Below, in pieces: positions 34,401-43,031 of a stretch of DNA of 48,324 nt. A program made the position numbers and the translations under genes. Under the pieces are notes generated by a model. It was not told the DNA's origin. It saw only the letters and a list, made by a program, of their open reading frames with translations, and did no database searches. This DNA comes from CAYNTG01 sp964400105 (lineage in GTDB: Bacteria; UBP14; UBA6098): contig CAYNTG010000008.1 in assembly GCA_964400105.1 (NCBI GenBank), positions 1 to 48,324 of the forward strand, written 5' to 3'. How positions within the stretch are numbered: position 1 is the stretch's first letter; the number at the start of each line of letters is the position of its first letter.

Positions 34401-37105
34401 TCGGCAACAGCGGCGTGGCGCTGTATATCGGCCTGAGAAGCTCGTCTATGACGCTTATCGACGGCTATAAATTCCGCTTCTTCTTTGACGACGACAACTC
34501 CGACAGCTGGGACGCGGACAGCTCGACCGAGGGATATTACGAGGTGGAGTTCGACCTTGCCGCCGGCGAATCGATAGTCTATTTCCATCCGCTCCGGCCG
34601 GACAGCGCCGAGCCGGTGGAGATTGCGGCGGGTGCGGTCGCGGATTGGCTCGGTTTCGAAGGCTCCGGTTTTAATGTCGAGATGGTCATCGATATGGCTT
34701 TGCCGGATGAGTTCATGGCGCTGCCTGCGGAGACTGTAGGCGTGGCATTCCAGATCGTCGATCCGGGTGGAGATACGCTTCTTAATTGGCCGTCCGGCGC
34801 CGATCCGGGCGATCCTATCGAGCACGCAAATCTGGTTTTAGGCTCTCCGGGCGGATTGCCGTCACTGCTTATCTCTCCACCGATCTTGATTGCAGATGCC
34901 GAGACCGGATGGGACGCGAACGGGACGATCAGGCTTCGGAATGTCGGCGACGGAACGATTATATGGGAGCTTGCTGAGGATGCCTCGTGGCTCGAGATCG
35001 TCCCGGAAAGCGGCGTAGTGCCTCCGGGCACGGTTATCGAGATCGACGCACGATTTATATCTGGTCTTTTGCCGGTCGGAATCGAGACAACGACGATTCA
35101 TTTCTCATCGAACGATCCGATTATCCCGGAACATGATCTTCCGGTCGAGTTCACGATCACGTCGCTGGTTCCGAGCCATTATCTCGGCGTCTATCCTCCG
35201 GCGGAAACGAACGTCGAATCGGGCGAGGTCGTCGAGATTCCGATATATATCGGCGAACCTTACGGCAACGAGATTTTGCAGCTCGATTTCACCGTCATGA
35301 CCGATAGAGATTTCATGGTGCCGCTCGGCGTGTTGGCCGGTGCCGACCTTCCGGCATCGTGGACGGCGGTAACGAGGAACATATTCACGGATCGAGTGCT
35401 GGTGCGGCTTTACGGGCCGTCGCCGCTGCTTGCGGAGGGCGAGCTTCTCAAGGTTCGATATGCAGTCGATGGCGATATTCTCGCCGGTCGAAGTTCGCGT
35501 ATCGAGGTGACGGATCTGCTTTTCAACTATGGCCTCGAAGAGCTTCCGGTGCCGGTGCCGGGTAACGGAGTTATCGTTATCGGCGATAACCTGCGCTATT
35601 TCTGGTTCGGCATGTTAAAATTCTTCGACGACGCCGATTTGCTGCAGGATTCGATCCGATTCGGGCTTCTCGATGCCGCAACGATGGATTACGATAGAGG
35701 CGTGGATGTGCTTAATACCCCGCCGCACGGGACCTTGCTCGATGCATGGTTTCTAAGCGACGACTGGAAGTTCCTCGGAACGGACATCCGTCCGACGGGA
35801 TGCGAGGTCGAATGGTTGGCGTGGTTCGAGGGGGACGGACGAATCGAGTGGGACATTCGCCAGATGTGGCCAGGATTTATGATAGATGGCACGATCGATA
35901 TGACGGTGGACAGCGTTTATGATGTTATGCCAGGCGTTCCGGTGGTTATCTCATACGACGGCACATCTGGAACGTTCACATGGGATATCGACATTAAGCG
36001 TGGGTGGAACCTCGTCAGCGCGCCGATAACGGCGATGTCGATGAGCGTGTCGGCGCTGTTCCCATCGGCGGTCGGCGCGGCATGGGCATGGGATCCCTCT
36101 ATGTCGAACTACATCGAAACACCGAACATCGTGACCGGCGAGGGATGTTGGATTCTCTCAACGATAGACACCAGCTATTCGCGCACCGGCGACGCGGCTT
36201 ACAGCTACGAGCGTGACCTCTTCTCCGGATGGCAACTCATGGGCAGCCCGGCACACGCTACATATATCGCCGATCAAGAGGTGGTTCCGGCGGATGCACT
36301 CGTTCCGGGCACGTTCTTTTATTGGGATAACGTCGTAGCAATCCCCGGATACCAATCGACGGGCATGTTCACGCCCGGCCTCGGTCAATGGGTCTATAAC
36401 CGCTATCCATCGAATATCACGGTGACGAGCATTTACCTTCCGAAGGAGTTGGCCGAAGATGCGATTCCGGCGACATTCGAGGGCAGGCTTTTCCTGGATG
36501 GAGTGACCGGACAGCGCGTCGAATTCGCTATTGGAACCGCGTTCGATGAGAGACCGGCGCCGCCGCCCGCACCGGGCACGGCAGACCGGATTTATCTCGA
36601 TGGCGGGATGCCGCTTCTCGGAAGTGAGGTTCCATCCTGCGATGCTATGGAATGGACCGGCACGGTCGAGATCGCGAAGGCGAAACCGCTTGCCTGGACA
36701 CTCTCCGGCGTGGGCGATGCGACTATCGAGATCGACGGTCGCGTTATCGATATGCGGGAAGAGGCTTTCGTGGAGATCGGTTCGGGCGCTCACGCTTTCA
36801 AGGTTAGCTATAAGCGTGCTGTGCCGGAAAAACTCGCGCTCTGCGGCAACAGACCGAATCCGTTCAACGCAACGACGGCAATCGTATTCGACCTTCCACA
36901 GGACGCGATGATTAAGCTCGAGATTTACGACATTAACGGCCACAAGATTCGTTCGCTCGTAGATGGCGAGCTTGCTGCCGGTTCGCATATTCAAGTATGG
37001 GAAGGCATCGACGAAAGTGGACGCAGCATGGCGAGCGGCGTCTATTTCGCCGTCCTGAAAACCGACGGTAAATCGTTGCAGCACAAGATATTGCTGATAA
37101 AGTAA
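31433..37105 (+). CDS. Giant secreted surface protein (1890 aa) with fibronectin-III-like and CBM9-like domains and sorting domain
   Basis: After a signal peptide comes the HPHLVYG two-Cys domain (about 20-115). Two PNGG-type Ig-like modules follow (about 135 and 231, with YSSNDGGSWE and ISQNAGVSWI). Three fibronectin-III-like repeats begin near 332, 443 and 558 with the shared phrase APGDDG, followed by cadherin-like segments (673-850), a fourth fibronectin-III-like domain (854) and a CBM9-like VVDGDLNEPVW domain (964). BACON-like (1186) and cohesin-like (1248) domains, a GWNLVSAP module (1524) and the sorting domain (1808 to ILLIK) complete it. AAAAGGAGCG precedes the ATG. No enzyme motif is visible. 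CBM9-like and cohesin-like parts suggest, but do not prove, carbohydrate contact. Confidence 0.9.
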   Translation: MRLRTIILVLMIVSIAGVSLAQSHPHLVYGVLRSSDGGFPNPECIIFNAWITGRPTEILTQDSLGCSFEDSFWFVNTGNFDTEAEDDAELNIWFRDTCEAETLTVVGNIDLSYPEENWGASMLVSGGFVEREIELTAPNGGDDYLWDDPIDITWTSDGPVTDVEIEYSSNDGGSWETIIASTGNDGIYEWTAPHISSDEVLFRVTDIDDPPVFDVSDGFTSINPSPVPTIEMVYPNGGEVLFVDSTVAILWNATDIAGSIELFISQNAGVSWISIADGLGARGVFDWTVIGPVSEECLMRVVSDDDTTLFDDSDDLFEIAECIPPVPDTIAPAQIVDLVVVEVEPTRAHLAWTAPGDDGMTGAASLYTLGYDDFGFDWPATWEVAGMPAPEDAGTPQDVWIEGLTPETDYWAAMKSQDEVPNISDMSNMVEFTTPPAPDIIPPAAFEIDTLVARDVSFNSFTIYWDAPGDDGAVGTANIYDFRLSETAFIEGDFETIGEVTSGVPEPLIAGTRQTLTVDGLEPDTDYWIAGRAFDEVPNEGGISNILHIRTHEYTDIIPPGNIWDLSCGDLDINSIELVFTAPGDDGWDGTVGIGYEVRFTPDTTFDPMLWAYVDVHDTIPPVPGRTEVHYVVDGLDSGRLYYFIVRAIDDDGPSSNPSDLAGCWTLGRVNPLPDIVMREDDPDTTIYDVPSIFNPPSGLAFDVISTVDGINAALVDSQDILISLDEDYYGEGWIIVTATDGEDVLYDSVHITIEPVNDAPQFITVPEDTLILDGYPWSYMAIATDVEGDPVSYGLISGPVGVEVDISGYASWLPSDIEGTYTIRIGAWDAGDTTIQEFDLVVIKHSHPVFIPQNLEAWDGFRDCVPVVWEAPPGVRGELPVHLSHYQLYRSEYYDIGYSVLVDSIPFNSYCDNSVDPGHLYFYKVKAIYREPDFNSGFSNIDGGASLASNWLYSSYTIATPPVVDGDLNEPVWFEATDTDLFGSFGLSIGNSGVALYIGLRSSSMTLIDGYKFRFFFDDDNSDSWDADSSTEGYYEVEFDLAAGESIVYFHPLRPDSAEPVEIAAGAVADWLGFEGSGFNVEMVIDMALPDEFMALPAETVGVAFQIVDPGGDTLLNWPSGADPGDPIEHANLVLGSPGGLPSLLISPPILIADAETGWDANGTIRLRNVGDGTIIWELAEDASWLEIVPESGVVPPGTVIEIDARFISGLLPVGIETTTIHFSSNDPIIPEHDLPVEFTITSLVPSHYLGVYPPAETNVESGEVVEIPIYIGEPYGNEILQLDFTVMTDRDFMVPLGVLAGADLPASWTAVTRNIFTDRVLVRLYGPSPLLAEGELLKVRYAVDGDILAGRSSRIEVTDLLFNYGLEELPVPVPGNGVIVIGDNLRYFWFGMLKFFDDADLLQDSIRFGLLDAATMDYDRGVDVLNTPPHGTLLDAWFLSDDWKFLGTDIRPTGCEVEWLAWFEGDGRIEWDIRQMWPGFMIDGTIDMTVDSVYDVMPGVPVVISYDGTSGTFTWDIDIKRGWNLVSAPITAMSMSVSALFPSAVGAAWAWDPSMSNYIETPNIVTGEGCWILSTIDTSYSRTGDAAYSYERDLFSGWQLMGSPAHATYIADQEVVPADALVPGTFFYWDNVVAIPGYQSTGMFTPGLGQWVYNRYPSNITVTSIYLPKELAEDAIPATFEGRLFLDGVTGQRVEFAIGTAFDERPAPPPAPGTADRIYLDGGMPLLGSEVPSCDAMEWTGTVEIAKAKPLAWTLSGVGDATIEIDGRVIDMREEAFVEIGSGAHAFKVSYKRAVPEKLALCGNRPNPFNATTAIVFDLPQDAMIKLEIYDINGHKIRSLVDGELAAGSHIQVWEGIDESGRSMASGVYFAVLKTDGKSLQHKILLIK

Positions 37106-37124
37106 GGCAGTCCAATTCCTTCTC

Positions 37125-37155
37125 GAACGCCCCCGGTAAGCCGGGGGCGTTCTTT
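37125..37155 (+). terminator. Strong Rho-independent terminator
   Basis: GAACGCCCCCGG (37125-37136) and CCGGGGGCGTTC (37141-37152) form a perfect 12-bp stem with a TAAG loop, followed by TTT. Its end is only about 6 bases before the start codon of the next gene. Confidence 0.85.
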
Positions 37156-37159
37156 ATAA

Positions 37160-38818
37160 GTGAGAAAATCAATTTACATACTGCTGATGTTTGTGGCAAT
37201 CGCCGCGATGGGGGAGGTCGTTGTCGAGGAGGCCGGGCCGCTCGGTTCGCGGACGGTGCGCGATGTTGTAGAAAGGATCGGAGATGTGGAGGGTATCGCG
37301 GATTCGGTGGAGGCGCTCTATCGGATGGAGGGGTATCTTTATGCGGAGGTAGCGGCAAATACCGATACGGTGGATGGGGTGGTGACCACGACGATCCGAA
37401 TCGATGCCGGTTCGATGGCATCGGTGGAGAGGTATTCCGTGGAGGGATTCCCCGGTGCGATGCCGGAGCTTAGTCTAAAGGTAGGAAAAACATTCCGGGA
37501 GGCGGCTCTCGCCTGGGATATGGAATCGCTGGTCGAGGATTTGGAGGATCGCGGATTCCCGTTCGCGAGCGCGGAGATCGAATCGTTCCTTATCGACGTG
37601 GAGGCTCGGGTGCGCGTATCGATCGCGGTGAATCCGCGCGATTCGGTGGAGATCGGCGCGCTGATATTGCCGAATAAGATCGACACGAAAGGATATGTCG
37701 TCGAGCGGACGATGCTGCTTCATTTCCCGGAACTATATTCGCAAGGCCGCATCGAGAAAGGGATCGAGCGGCTCGACGACCTGAGTTATCTTTCGGTTTT
37801 CGGGAAGCCGGATATCGTGCTCGACGAATCGGGCGTTTGGGCGCTTCGGATGGATGTCGTCGAGGGGCGAACGATCTTGATCGACGGCGTGCTCGGATAT
37901 GCGCCGAAGGGAAGCGGCAAAGGTGAGCTTTCCGGCCAGTTAGACGCCGTTTTTGCCAACCTTTGGGGAACGGGAAGAAACCTCTCTTTTCATTGGATGC
38001 AATCATCGAATGAGTATCTCAGGGTGCAAACGGCTTTCACCGAGCCGTGGCTCTTCTCCGGTCCCGGAGCGATGACGGTCGATGGCGAATACTACCGCCG
38101 CGACTCGATCTTCACAGAAAACAGCTTTTCGATAAAATATTCATGGCCGGTCTCATTTGTAACCGATATCTCCGTCGGAGGCGGTTATCGCGGCGTTATG
38201 CCGGATTCGGCCGGGCAGGTTTCTTCGGGAATCGCAAACTCTAAGGAGTTCAACCTCGATTTCGGCTGCTCCATCGGGAGGTTGAAGCCGCGCGTTAATC
38301 CAAAGGGGGGATTCGATTTATCCATCGTGGTTTCACCATCATATATTGAGCGGCGCGGCCCGGAAGACCTTTTCGAGAGCATCGAAAGATTCGAGGCGAT
38401 GGCGCGGATCGAGGGGGACGCCGAAGCGGCGCAATCGATTGGACGAAACAGCGTTGCATTTTTAGGATTGCACGGACGAAGCGCGCTGTCCGGTGGGCCG
38501 CTGCCGATCTCGGATGGCTATTATATGGGAGGATGGGGCAGCGTGCGGGGATTTCGAGAGGAGCAATTTTTCGCGGAGAATTTGGGGTGGGGGAATTTCG
38601 AGTGGCGACTTCTCCTCGGCGGCGATGCCCACGGCTTCGCCTTCATCGACGGCGGTTTGACGCGACCATCCGGCGGCGAATACGATCTCCATTATGGATA
38701 TGGAATCGGCGCTCGGATTTCGACGGCGATAGGGTGGTGGTCGGTATCCTACGGCGTCGCCGGCGGAGAATCGATCACCGGCGGAATGATCCATGTCGGG
38801 CTGAAAACGGAGCTGTGA
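37160..38818 (+). CDS. Omp85-superfamily outer-membrane barrel protein (TamA/BamA-like)
   Basis: This 552-residue protein has a signal peptide (MRKSIYILLMFVAIAAMG), about two to three POTRA-like modules (residues 20-225) and a beta barrel from about 235. The barrel contains the Omp85 VRGF signature (GGWGSVRGFREEQFF, near 460) and tyrosine/tryptophan-rich strands. Family members insert or move proteins across the outer membrane. Placed directly after the giant secreted proteins, it could help assemble or export them (inference). The last residue is Leu, not the usual aromatic. The GTG start has no clear ribosome-binding site and lies just behind the terminator. The gene ends exactly where the convergent beta-CASP gene ends. 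Confidence 0.85.
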   Translation: MRKSIYILLMFVAIAAMGEVVVEEAGPLGSRTVRDVVERIGDVEGIADSVEALYRMEGYLYAEVAANTDTVDGVVTTTIRIDAGSMASVERYSVEGFPGAMPELSLKVGKTFREAALAWDMESLVEDLEDRGFPFASAEIESFLIDVEARVRVSIAVNPRDSVEIGALILPNKIDTKGYVVERTMLLHFPELYSQGRIEKGIERLDDLSYLSVFGKPDIVLDESGVWALRMDVVEGRTILIDGVLGYAPKGSGKGELSGQLDAVFANLWGTGRNLSFHWMQSSNEYLRVQTAFTEPWLFSGPGAMTVDGEYYRRDSIFTENSFSIKYSWPVSFVTDISVGGGYRGVMPDSAGQVSSGIANSKEFNLDFGCSIGRLKPRVNPKGGFDLSIVVSPSYIERRGPEDLFESIERFEAMARIEGDAEAAQSIGRNSVAFLGLHGRSALSGGPLPISDGYYMGGWGSVRGFREEQFFAENLGWGNFEWRLLLGGDAHGFAFIDGGLTRPSGGEYDLHYGYGIGARISTAIGWWSVSYGVAGGESITGGMIHVGLKTEL

Positions 38819-40213
38819 TCACAGATCGAATCTGTCGCCCGGATGTGGCACAACGACCTCGAGCTCCGGCCTAATTTTTTGTATCCCCTGTTGCAAAGCA
38901 AGCGATTGATTCTCCTCGCCGTGGACGATGAATACCCTTTTAAGTTTCACCCCGCATTTTTTCACGAATGCGAGCAGGTCTTTGCGGTCGGCGTGGGCGC
39001 TGAATGTATTCAGAACCTTGATCTCCGCACGAACGGTATGTTCTTCGCCGAATATCTTCACAGGGTTTATGCCGTCGATGATTCGGCGACCGAGTGTATT
39101 CTCCGCCATATAACCGACCACGAGGATCGTGTTTTTGCTATTTCCGATATTGTTTCTCAGGTGGTGCAGGATGCGGCCTGCCTCGCACATCCCGCTCGCC
39201 GAGATTATGACCATTGGGCGCGGATCGAGGTTCAACTCTTTGGAATCCGCGACGAGGCGCGTGTATCTGACCTTGCCGAAACCGAACGGGTCTTCGTATT
39301 TGCGGATCATCTCCTGAGACTCGACATCGAGGCGGGCGAGATTCCTTCGGAAAACCTGAGTGATATTTATCGCCAGCGGCGAATCGATGACGATCGGGAT
39401 GTCGGGGATGCGTTCCTCTATGTGAAGTTCGTGCAGATAATAGATTAGCTCCTGCGTGCGTTCCATCGCAAAACTCGGTATAAGGACCTTTCCGCCGCGA
39501 TCGACCGTGCGATTGATCACATCGGCAAGCTCGGATTTTGCGTTTTCGATAGGGTCGTGATAGCGGTCGCCATAGGTCGATTCGATAATGAGAGTATCGG
39601 CGTTCGTGATCTGTTGGGGATCGCGCAGAAGCGGCAGCTTTTTGCGCCCCAGATCGACGGCATAGGCGAGGCGGCTGCATGTTCCGCCGTCATCGAATGC
39701 GAACTCGACAATTGCGCTTCCGAGGATATGGCCTGCATCGCGGAACATGACGCGAACGTGCGGCGCGATTCCGAACCAACGATTGAACTCTCTCGGAACA
39801 AACTGGTGTATCGTTTCGAGTGCATCCTTCATCTCATAGATCGGTTCGATCGGATTGAGCTTCTGACGCTTGCGTTTCTTGTTGACATATTCGACGTCGC
39901 GCTCCTGAAGGTATGCCGAATCGGTGAGCATATAAGCGCACAGATCGTCCGTGGCCTTTGTGGCATATATCGGACCCTCGAAGCCGTTTCTCACGAGGCT
40001 CGGAAGGTTCCCAGAATGGTCGATATGTGCGTGTCCCAGAACGACGGCATCGATAGATTTTGGATCGAATGGGAGGTTGCGGTTTTTTTCATTCGACTCC
40101 TTTCGACGACCTTGAAAAAGGCCGCAATCGAGAAGGATGCGCTTGCCGTCTGTTTCTATAAGGTGTTTCGAACCGGTAACTTCGCGGACTCCGCCGTGGA
40201 ATGTAATGTGCAT
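38819..40213 (-). CDS. Beta-CASP metallo-beta-lactamase fold ribonuclease
   Basis: This 464-residue cytosolic protein is related to CPSF-73-like bacterial RNases. The metal-binding motif HAHIDH (61-66) lies in VVLGHAHIDHSG. Further marks are DAGHILGSA, the ESTYGDR block, the beta-CASP region with SGMCEAGRI, and the RMMBL C-terminus (NTFSAHADRKDLL and VFIVHGE). Such enzymes process or degrade RNA. I use the ATG at 40213 (AAGGA just upstream) rather than the in-frame codon at 40246. It follows the M14 carboxypeptidase gene by 7 bases. Its TGA abuts the stop of the convergent Omp85 gene with no spacer. Confidence 0.92.
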   Translation of the reverse strand: MHITFHGGVREVTGSKHLIETDGKRILLDCGLFQGRRKESNEKNRNLPFDPKSIDAVVLGHAHIDHSGNLPSLVRNGFEGPIYATKATDDLCAYMLTDSAYLQERDVEYVNKKRKRQKLNPIEPIYEMKDALETIHQFVPREFNRWFGIAPHVRVMFRDAGHILGSAIVEFAFDDGGTCSRLAYAVDLGRKKLPLLRDPQQITNADTLIIESTYGDRYHDPIENAKSELADVINRTVDRGGKVLIPSFAMERTQELIYYLHELHIEERIPDIPIVIDSPLAINITQVFRRNLARLDVESQEMIRKYEDPFGFGKVRYTRLVADSKELNLDPRPMVIISASGMCEAGRILHHLRNNIGNSKNTILVVGYMAENTLGRRIIDGINPVKIFGEEHTVRAEIKVLNTFSAHADRKDLLAFVKKCGVKLKRVFIVHGEENQSLALQQGIQKIRPELEVVVPHPGDRFDL

Positions 40214-40220
40214 TGTTTCC

Positions 40221-42341
40221 TTATTTAATGAGGATTGCGTGGGCATCGGCGCTACCGTCTTCCGGGCGGATCAGATAGATTCCCGAAGGAAGTCGTTCGC
40301 CAGATTCGCTTGCGCCGTCCCACACGACATTTTTCGATTTTGCAGATAGCTTTCGAACTATCTTTCCGTTTATGCTGTATATGATAATTCCGATGTTCTC
40401 GCGCGGATCGGAAATTTGTATTTTACAAGAGGAGTTAAATGGATTGGGCGATACCGAAAGCGACGTTTCCTCCGGCAAATTGTTCGCAGCTACGGAGACC
40501 GTCGTCGGATCGAGATAATAAACCGCAACGTCGTCGATGAACCATCCGATTTGCGTGCTGGTGCTCGATGAACCGAAATCCCAGCTCAAATCGACCGTCT
40601 GGCCTGCCCATGCCGATAGATCCACTTTCACATAGTGCCACGGATGCGCGGGATTGAGACCGGCGAAGGCTTCCTGAGATGGGATCAACTGGTTCCATGT
40701 GCTCATGGTCTCGTTATAATCGGGTGTCGGTGCGAGGAGCACGCTGTCGGTCGGAGATGTCCATATTTTCATATTCCCGCCGTCGTGCCATTCCGGCCCG
40801 CTCGTCGAATCTTGGAAGCTGAACCATTGCCAAAATCCGAGAAAGATGTCGCTAACGGTCGGCATGGCGATGTCTTCCAGAATAAGGCGGCTACGGCTTT
40901 CGTTGTGGTATTCGCCGTCGATGACGGTGCCCCAGAGTTTCTCGCCGGAATGGGGATAGATGATTCCGAACGAAGGCGTTCCCCATTCCCAGTCGGCATA
41001 ACCAGATGAAAATGTGGCCTCGATCATACCGCCGTCGTCGGCCTCGAAATCGCTTTGGTAAAGATAGACGATACCTTGCGGCGCAAGCTGGACATCGAAT
41101 GTCGCGAGGCCGCTATCGGGAACAACGGCACCGACGGTTTTATCTTCGTAACCCTCTGCGGAGAATGTCAGATCGTAGCTTCCCGGCAAAAGGATTCTAT
41201 GGTAATATCCATTTTCGGAATCCGATCGGGTTCCTATATCGAGCGCCTCGAAATACACCGTCGCCTCGACCGGATCGCCGGATACGCTATCCGTAACGAT
41301 GCCACAAACTCCGTGGTTAAGAGTAACCTCGATTGCAGCGCAGTATGCGTCGTAGTTGTCATCCCAGTTTCCCGGAAGGCTCGACCAAGGGGGCGTTTTT
41401 GTGTTATTAAGCTCGATAGTAAGATGCAGATCACCGAAACAGGCGTATGTCCAATCCTGCAACGANNNNNNNNNNNNNNNNNNNNNNNNNNNNNNNNNNN
41501 NNNNNNNNNNNNNNNNNNNNNNNNNNNNNNNNNNNNNNNNNNNNNNNNNNNNNNNNNNNNNNNNNGCTCCGGTGTGGAAATTGATCGTATAGCTAACGTT
41601 ATGATCTTCAAACCAACGAATTATCGCCTCATTTTCCGCATCGATCGAATATCTTCCGTCGTTTCCTTTGACGCCGTCGGGCACGGGGAAGTTGCGATTT
41701 GGATCGACGCCTGAGTTGAGACTTCTTCTTCTGGCGATATAGCCATCCGGGTTGAGCAGCGGATTGATGAATATCTCGCACGAATCGACGAGGCGTTTGA
41801 CTCGCGGATCGGAGCCATAATTATCCGTGAGCGAATCGATGAACCACATCAGGAAAATCATTCCGGGAGGTTCGTCGCCGTGCATGGTGCTGATATAGCA
41901 GAATTCCGGTTCGGCCTCGTCCCACGCGACGCGATTCGATATCTTCATCATAAGAAGAGGTTTTCCGTCCTGCGACCATCCGAATGTGTCGAGCGAGGCG
42001 ATCACCGGGTGGCTATCGACCACCGCGCACATGAAATCTACATATTCCGAGTGCAGCGGATATCCCGATGGTTCTTTGCTCAATGAAGCAAGAACGCGCG
42101 CGTCGGTTTCGGGAAGGATTTCAACGCGATAGCCCAACGAGCGCAATCCGTGGAGGTCGCGGTCGAAAATGACTCCGAAGACTTCGCCGGTTTCGGAATT
42201 GTAATTGTCGATCATAAGGCCGTTTTCGACCAAGCCCTGGATCGCGCCGCGATTCGGAATCTCGACTTTGACATCGATCTCCGTCGGTATGGCCAAAGAT
42301 GCGGTCGCCATAACGATAATCAGCATAATGATGCGTTTCAT
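40221..42341 (-). CDS. Secreted zinc carboxypeptidase (M14) with regulatory, jelly-roll and sorting domains; interrupted by a gap
   Basis: Nominal length is 706 residues, with 100 N inside (41466-41565). After a signal peptide and a propeptide-like part, the M14 domain shows STMHGDEPPG (zinc ligands His154, Glu157), LLNPDGY, DPNRNFP and NFHTG (His256), just before the gap. The LTIELNN stretch beyond it probably holds the catalytic Glu. A carboxypeptidase-regulatory (transthyretin-like) domain follows (GVCGIVTDSVSGDPVEATVYF), then a jelly-roll/MAM-like part ending IGWFIDDVAVYYLD, and the sorting domain (SVSPNPFNSSC to HAILIK). The architecture differs from the M14 protein at 8885 (HGDE instead of HARE). 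The frame is kept across the N run, but the missing length is unknown. Confidence 0.87.
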   Translation of the reverse strand: MKRIIMLIIVMATASLAIPTEIDVKVEIPNRGAIQGLVENGLMIDNYNSETGEVFGVIFDRDLHGLRSLGYRVEILPETDARVLASLSKEPSGYPLHSEYVDFMCAVVDSHPVIASLDTFGWSQDGKPLLMMKISNRVAWDEAEPEFCYISTMHGDEPPGMIFLMWFIDSLTDNYGSDPRVKRLVDSCEIFINPLLNPDGYIARRRSLNSGVDPNRNFPVPDGVKGNDGRYSIDAENEAIIRWFEDHNVSYTINFHTGXXXXXXXXXXXXXXXXXXXXXXXXXXXXXXXXXXSLQDWTYACFGDLHLTIELNNTKTPPWSSLPGNWDDNYDAYCAAIEVTLNHGVCGIVTDSVSGDPVEATVYFEALDIGTRSDSENGYYHRILLPGSYDLTFSAEGYEDKTVGAVVPDSGLATFDVQLAPQGIVYLYQSDFEADDGGMIEATFSSGYADWEWGTPSFGIIYPHSGEKLWGTVIDGEYHNESRSRLILEDIAMPTVSDIFLGFWQWFSFQDSTSGPEWHDGGNMKIWTSPTDSVLLAPTPDYNETMSTWNQLIPSQEAFAGLNPAHPWHYVKVDLSAWAGQTVDLSWDFGSSSTSTQIGWFIDDVAVYYLDPTTVSVAANNLPEETSLSVSPNPFNSSCKIQISDPRENIGIIIYSINGKIVRKLSAKSKNVVWDGASESGERLPSGIYLIRPEDGSADAHAILIK
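41466..41565. other. Scaffold gap (100 N) inside the carboxypeptidase gene
   Basis: Exactly 100 N. It removes the part of the catalytic domain between the third zinc ligand and the catalytic Glu region. Both flanks read in the same frame with the placeholder length. Confidence 0.99.
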
Positions 42342-42360
42342 AGTTGCCTTTGCGATGTGT

Positions 42361-42385
42361 TAAGGGCGGACGGCGTTCGCCCTTA
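42361..42385. terminator. Hairpin between zinc-ribbon and carboxypeptidase genes
   Basis: TAAGGGCG (42361-42368) pairs with CGCCCTTA (42378-42385) around a 9-nt loop. It lies just upstream of the minus-strand carboxypeptidase gene and downstream of the zinc-ribbon gene. It could end the latter, although a T-run is lacking. The DNA from 42386 to 42519 shows nothing else. Confidence 0.4.
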
Positions 42386-42519
42386 TATTTCTTTGTCTAT
42401 TGCTCGATCATAACTCCTAATCGTTCGCCGATCTCTTTGCCGGCGCACCCACAATAGATATGAAAGATCCCATTTTCTACGAGATAACAGAGTTAAACTG
42501 CACAACAGCAACTAATGCA

Positions 42520-42714
42520 CTATTTCTTGATAGCGTATAGCTCCATATATCCGCAGTTGGCGCAGGCGAAAACCTTTACCGCCGCGTCTCGTTTCAGCTT
42601 AAAAAAACTACCATCCTCTTCGAGAAATTTAATATGGAGAGATATTCCAGGAACGAGCGTGCCTTCTTTCCAATTTGTCGAGCCACATTTTGGACACGTG
42701 TCTTGCTTTTCCAT
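42520..42714 (-). CDS. Small zinc-ribbon protein
   Basis: This 64-residue protein has two CxxC pairs (Cys7/Cys10 in CPKCGS and Cys51/Cys54 in CANCGY) about 40 residues apart. This is a zinc-ribbon layout, probably binding nucleic acid or a protein partner. The middle is beta-rich with charged residues. A GGAGTAAAATG context gives a good ribosome-binding site. No function can be assigned. An 8-bp inverted repeat (TAATGTAT at 42725-42732, ATACATTA at 42747-42754) lies just upstream and could be an operator or a weak terminator of the preceding broken gene. Confidence 0.75.
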   Translation of the reverse strand: MEKQDTCPKCGSTNWKEGTLVPGISLHIKFLEEDGSFFKLKRDAAVKVFACANCGYMELYAIKK

Positions 42715-42751
42715 TTTACTCCTCTAATGTATATGTTTGGATTACCATACA

Positions 42752-42983
42752 TTATTCTTCGATAAGCCCTAATCTATTGAGCCTTCTTCTGATTGCTCCA
42801 GTCTGCCGTTGAAGAAGCTCCGCGATTTCAGGGATGTCCTTTTTTTCTTTAAACAATCTAATCAGGTCTTTTCCGCTCGTTAATGTCCAAATATAAATCG
42901 CCCTTGGCTGTCTCTTTCACATCGAAGAAATAGGTTCGATTACCCCCTCCGGCTCTTCCTTTGTAACGCTCGTTTTCAAACAT
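42752..42983 (-). pseudogene. Frameshifted small gene: DUF3276/PUR-like start joined to a helical GAIRRRL end
   Basis: From the ATG at 42983 (AAAGGAAG upstream) one frame reads MFENERYKGRAGGGNRTYFF then DVKETAKGDLYLDINE, and stops at 42858. This resembles PUR-alpha-like nucleic-acid-binding (DUF3276-type) proteins. A frame shifted by one base continues smoothly with SGKDLIRLFKEKKDIPEIAE and LLQRQTGAIRRRLNRLGLIEE to a TAA at 42752-42754, a helix-turn-helix-like tail. Joined, they give about 77 residues. Either the gene is broken by a one-base indel near 42870 or the assembly has an error there. Confidence 0.6.
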
Positions 42984-43031
42984 GGCTACTTCCTTTCCGC
43001 ACTGTTTCGTTCTATTTCATCTCCGGTTGCT

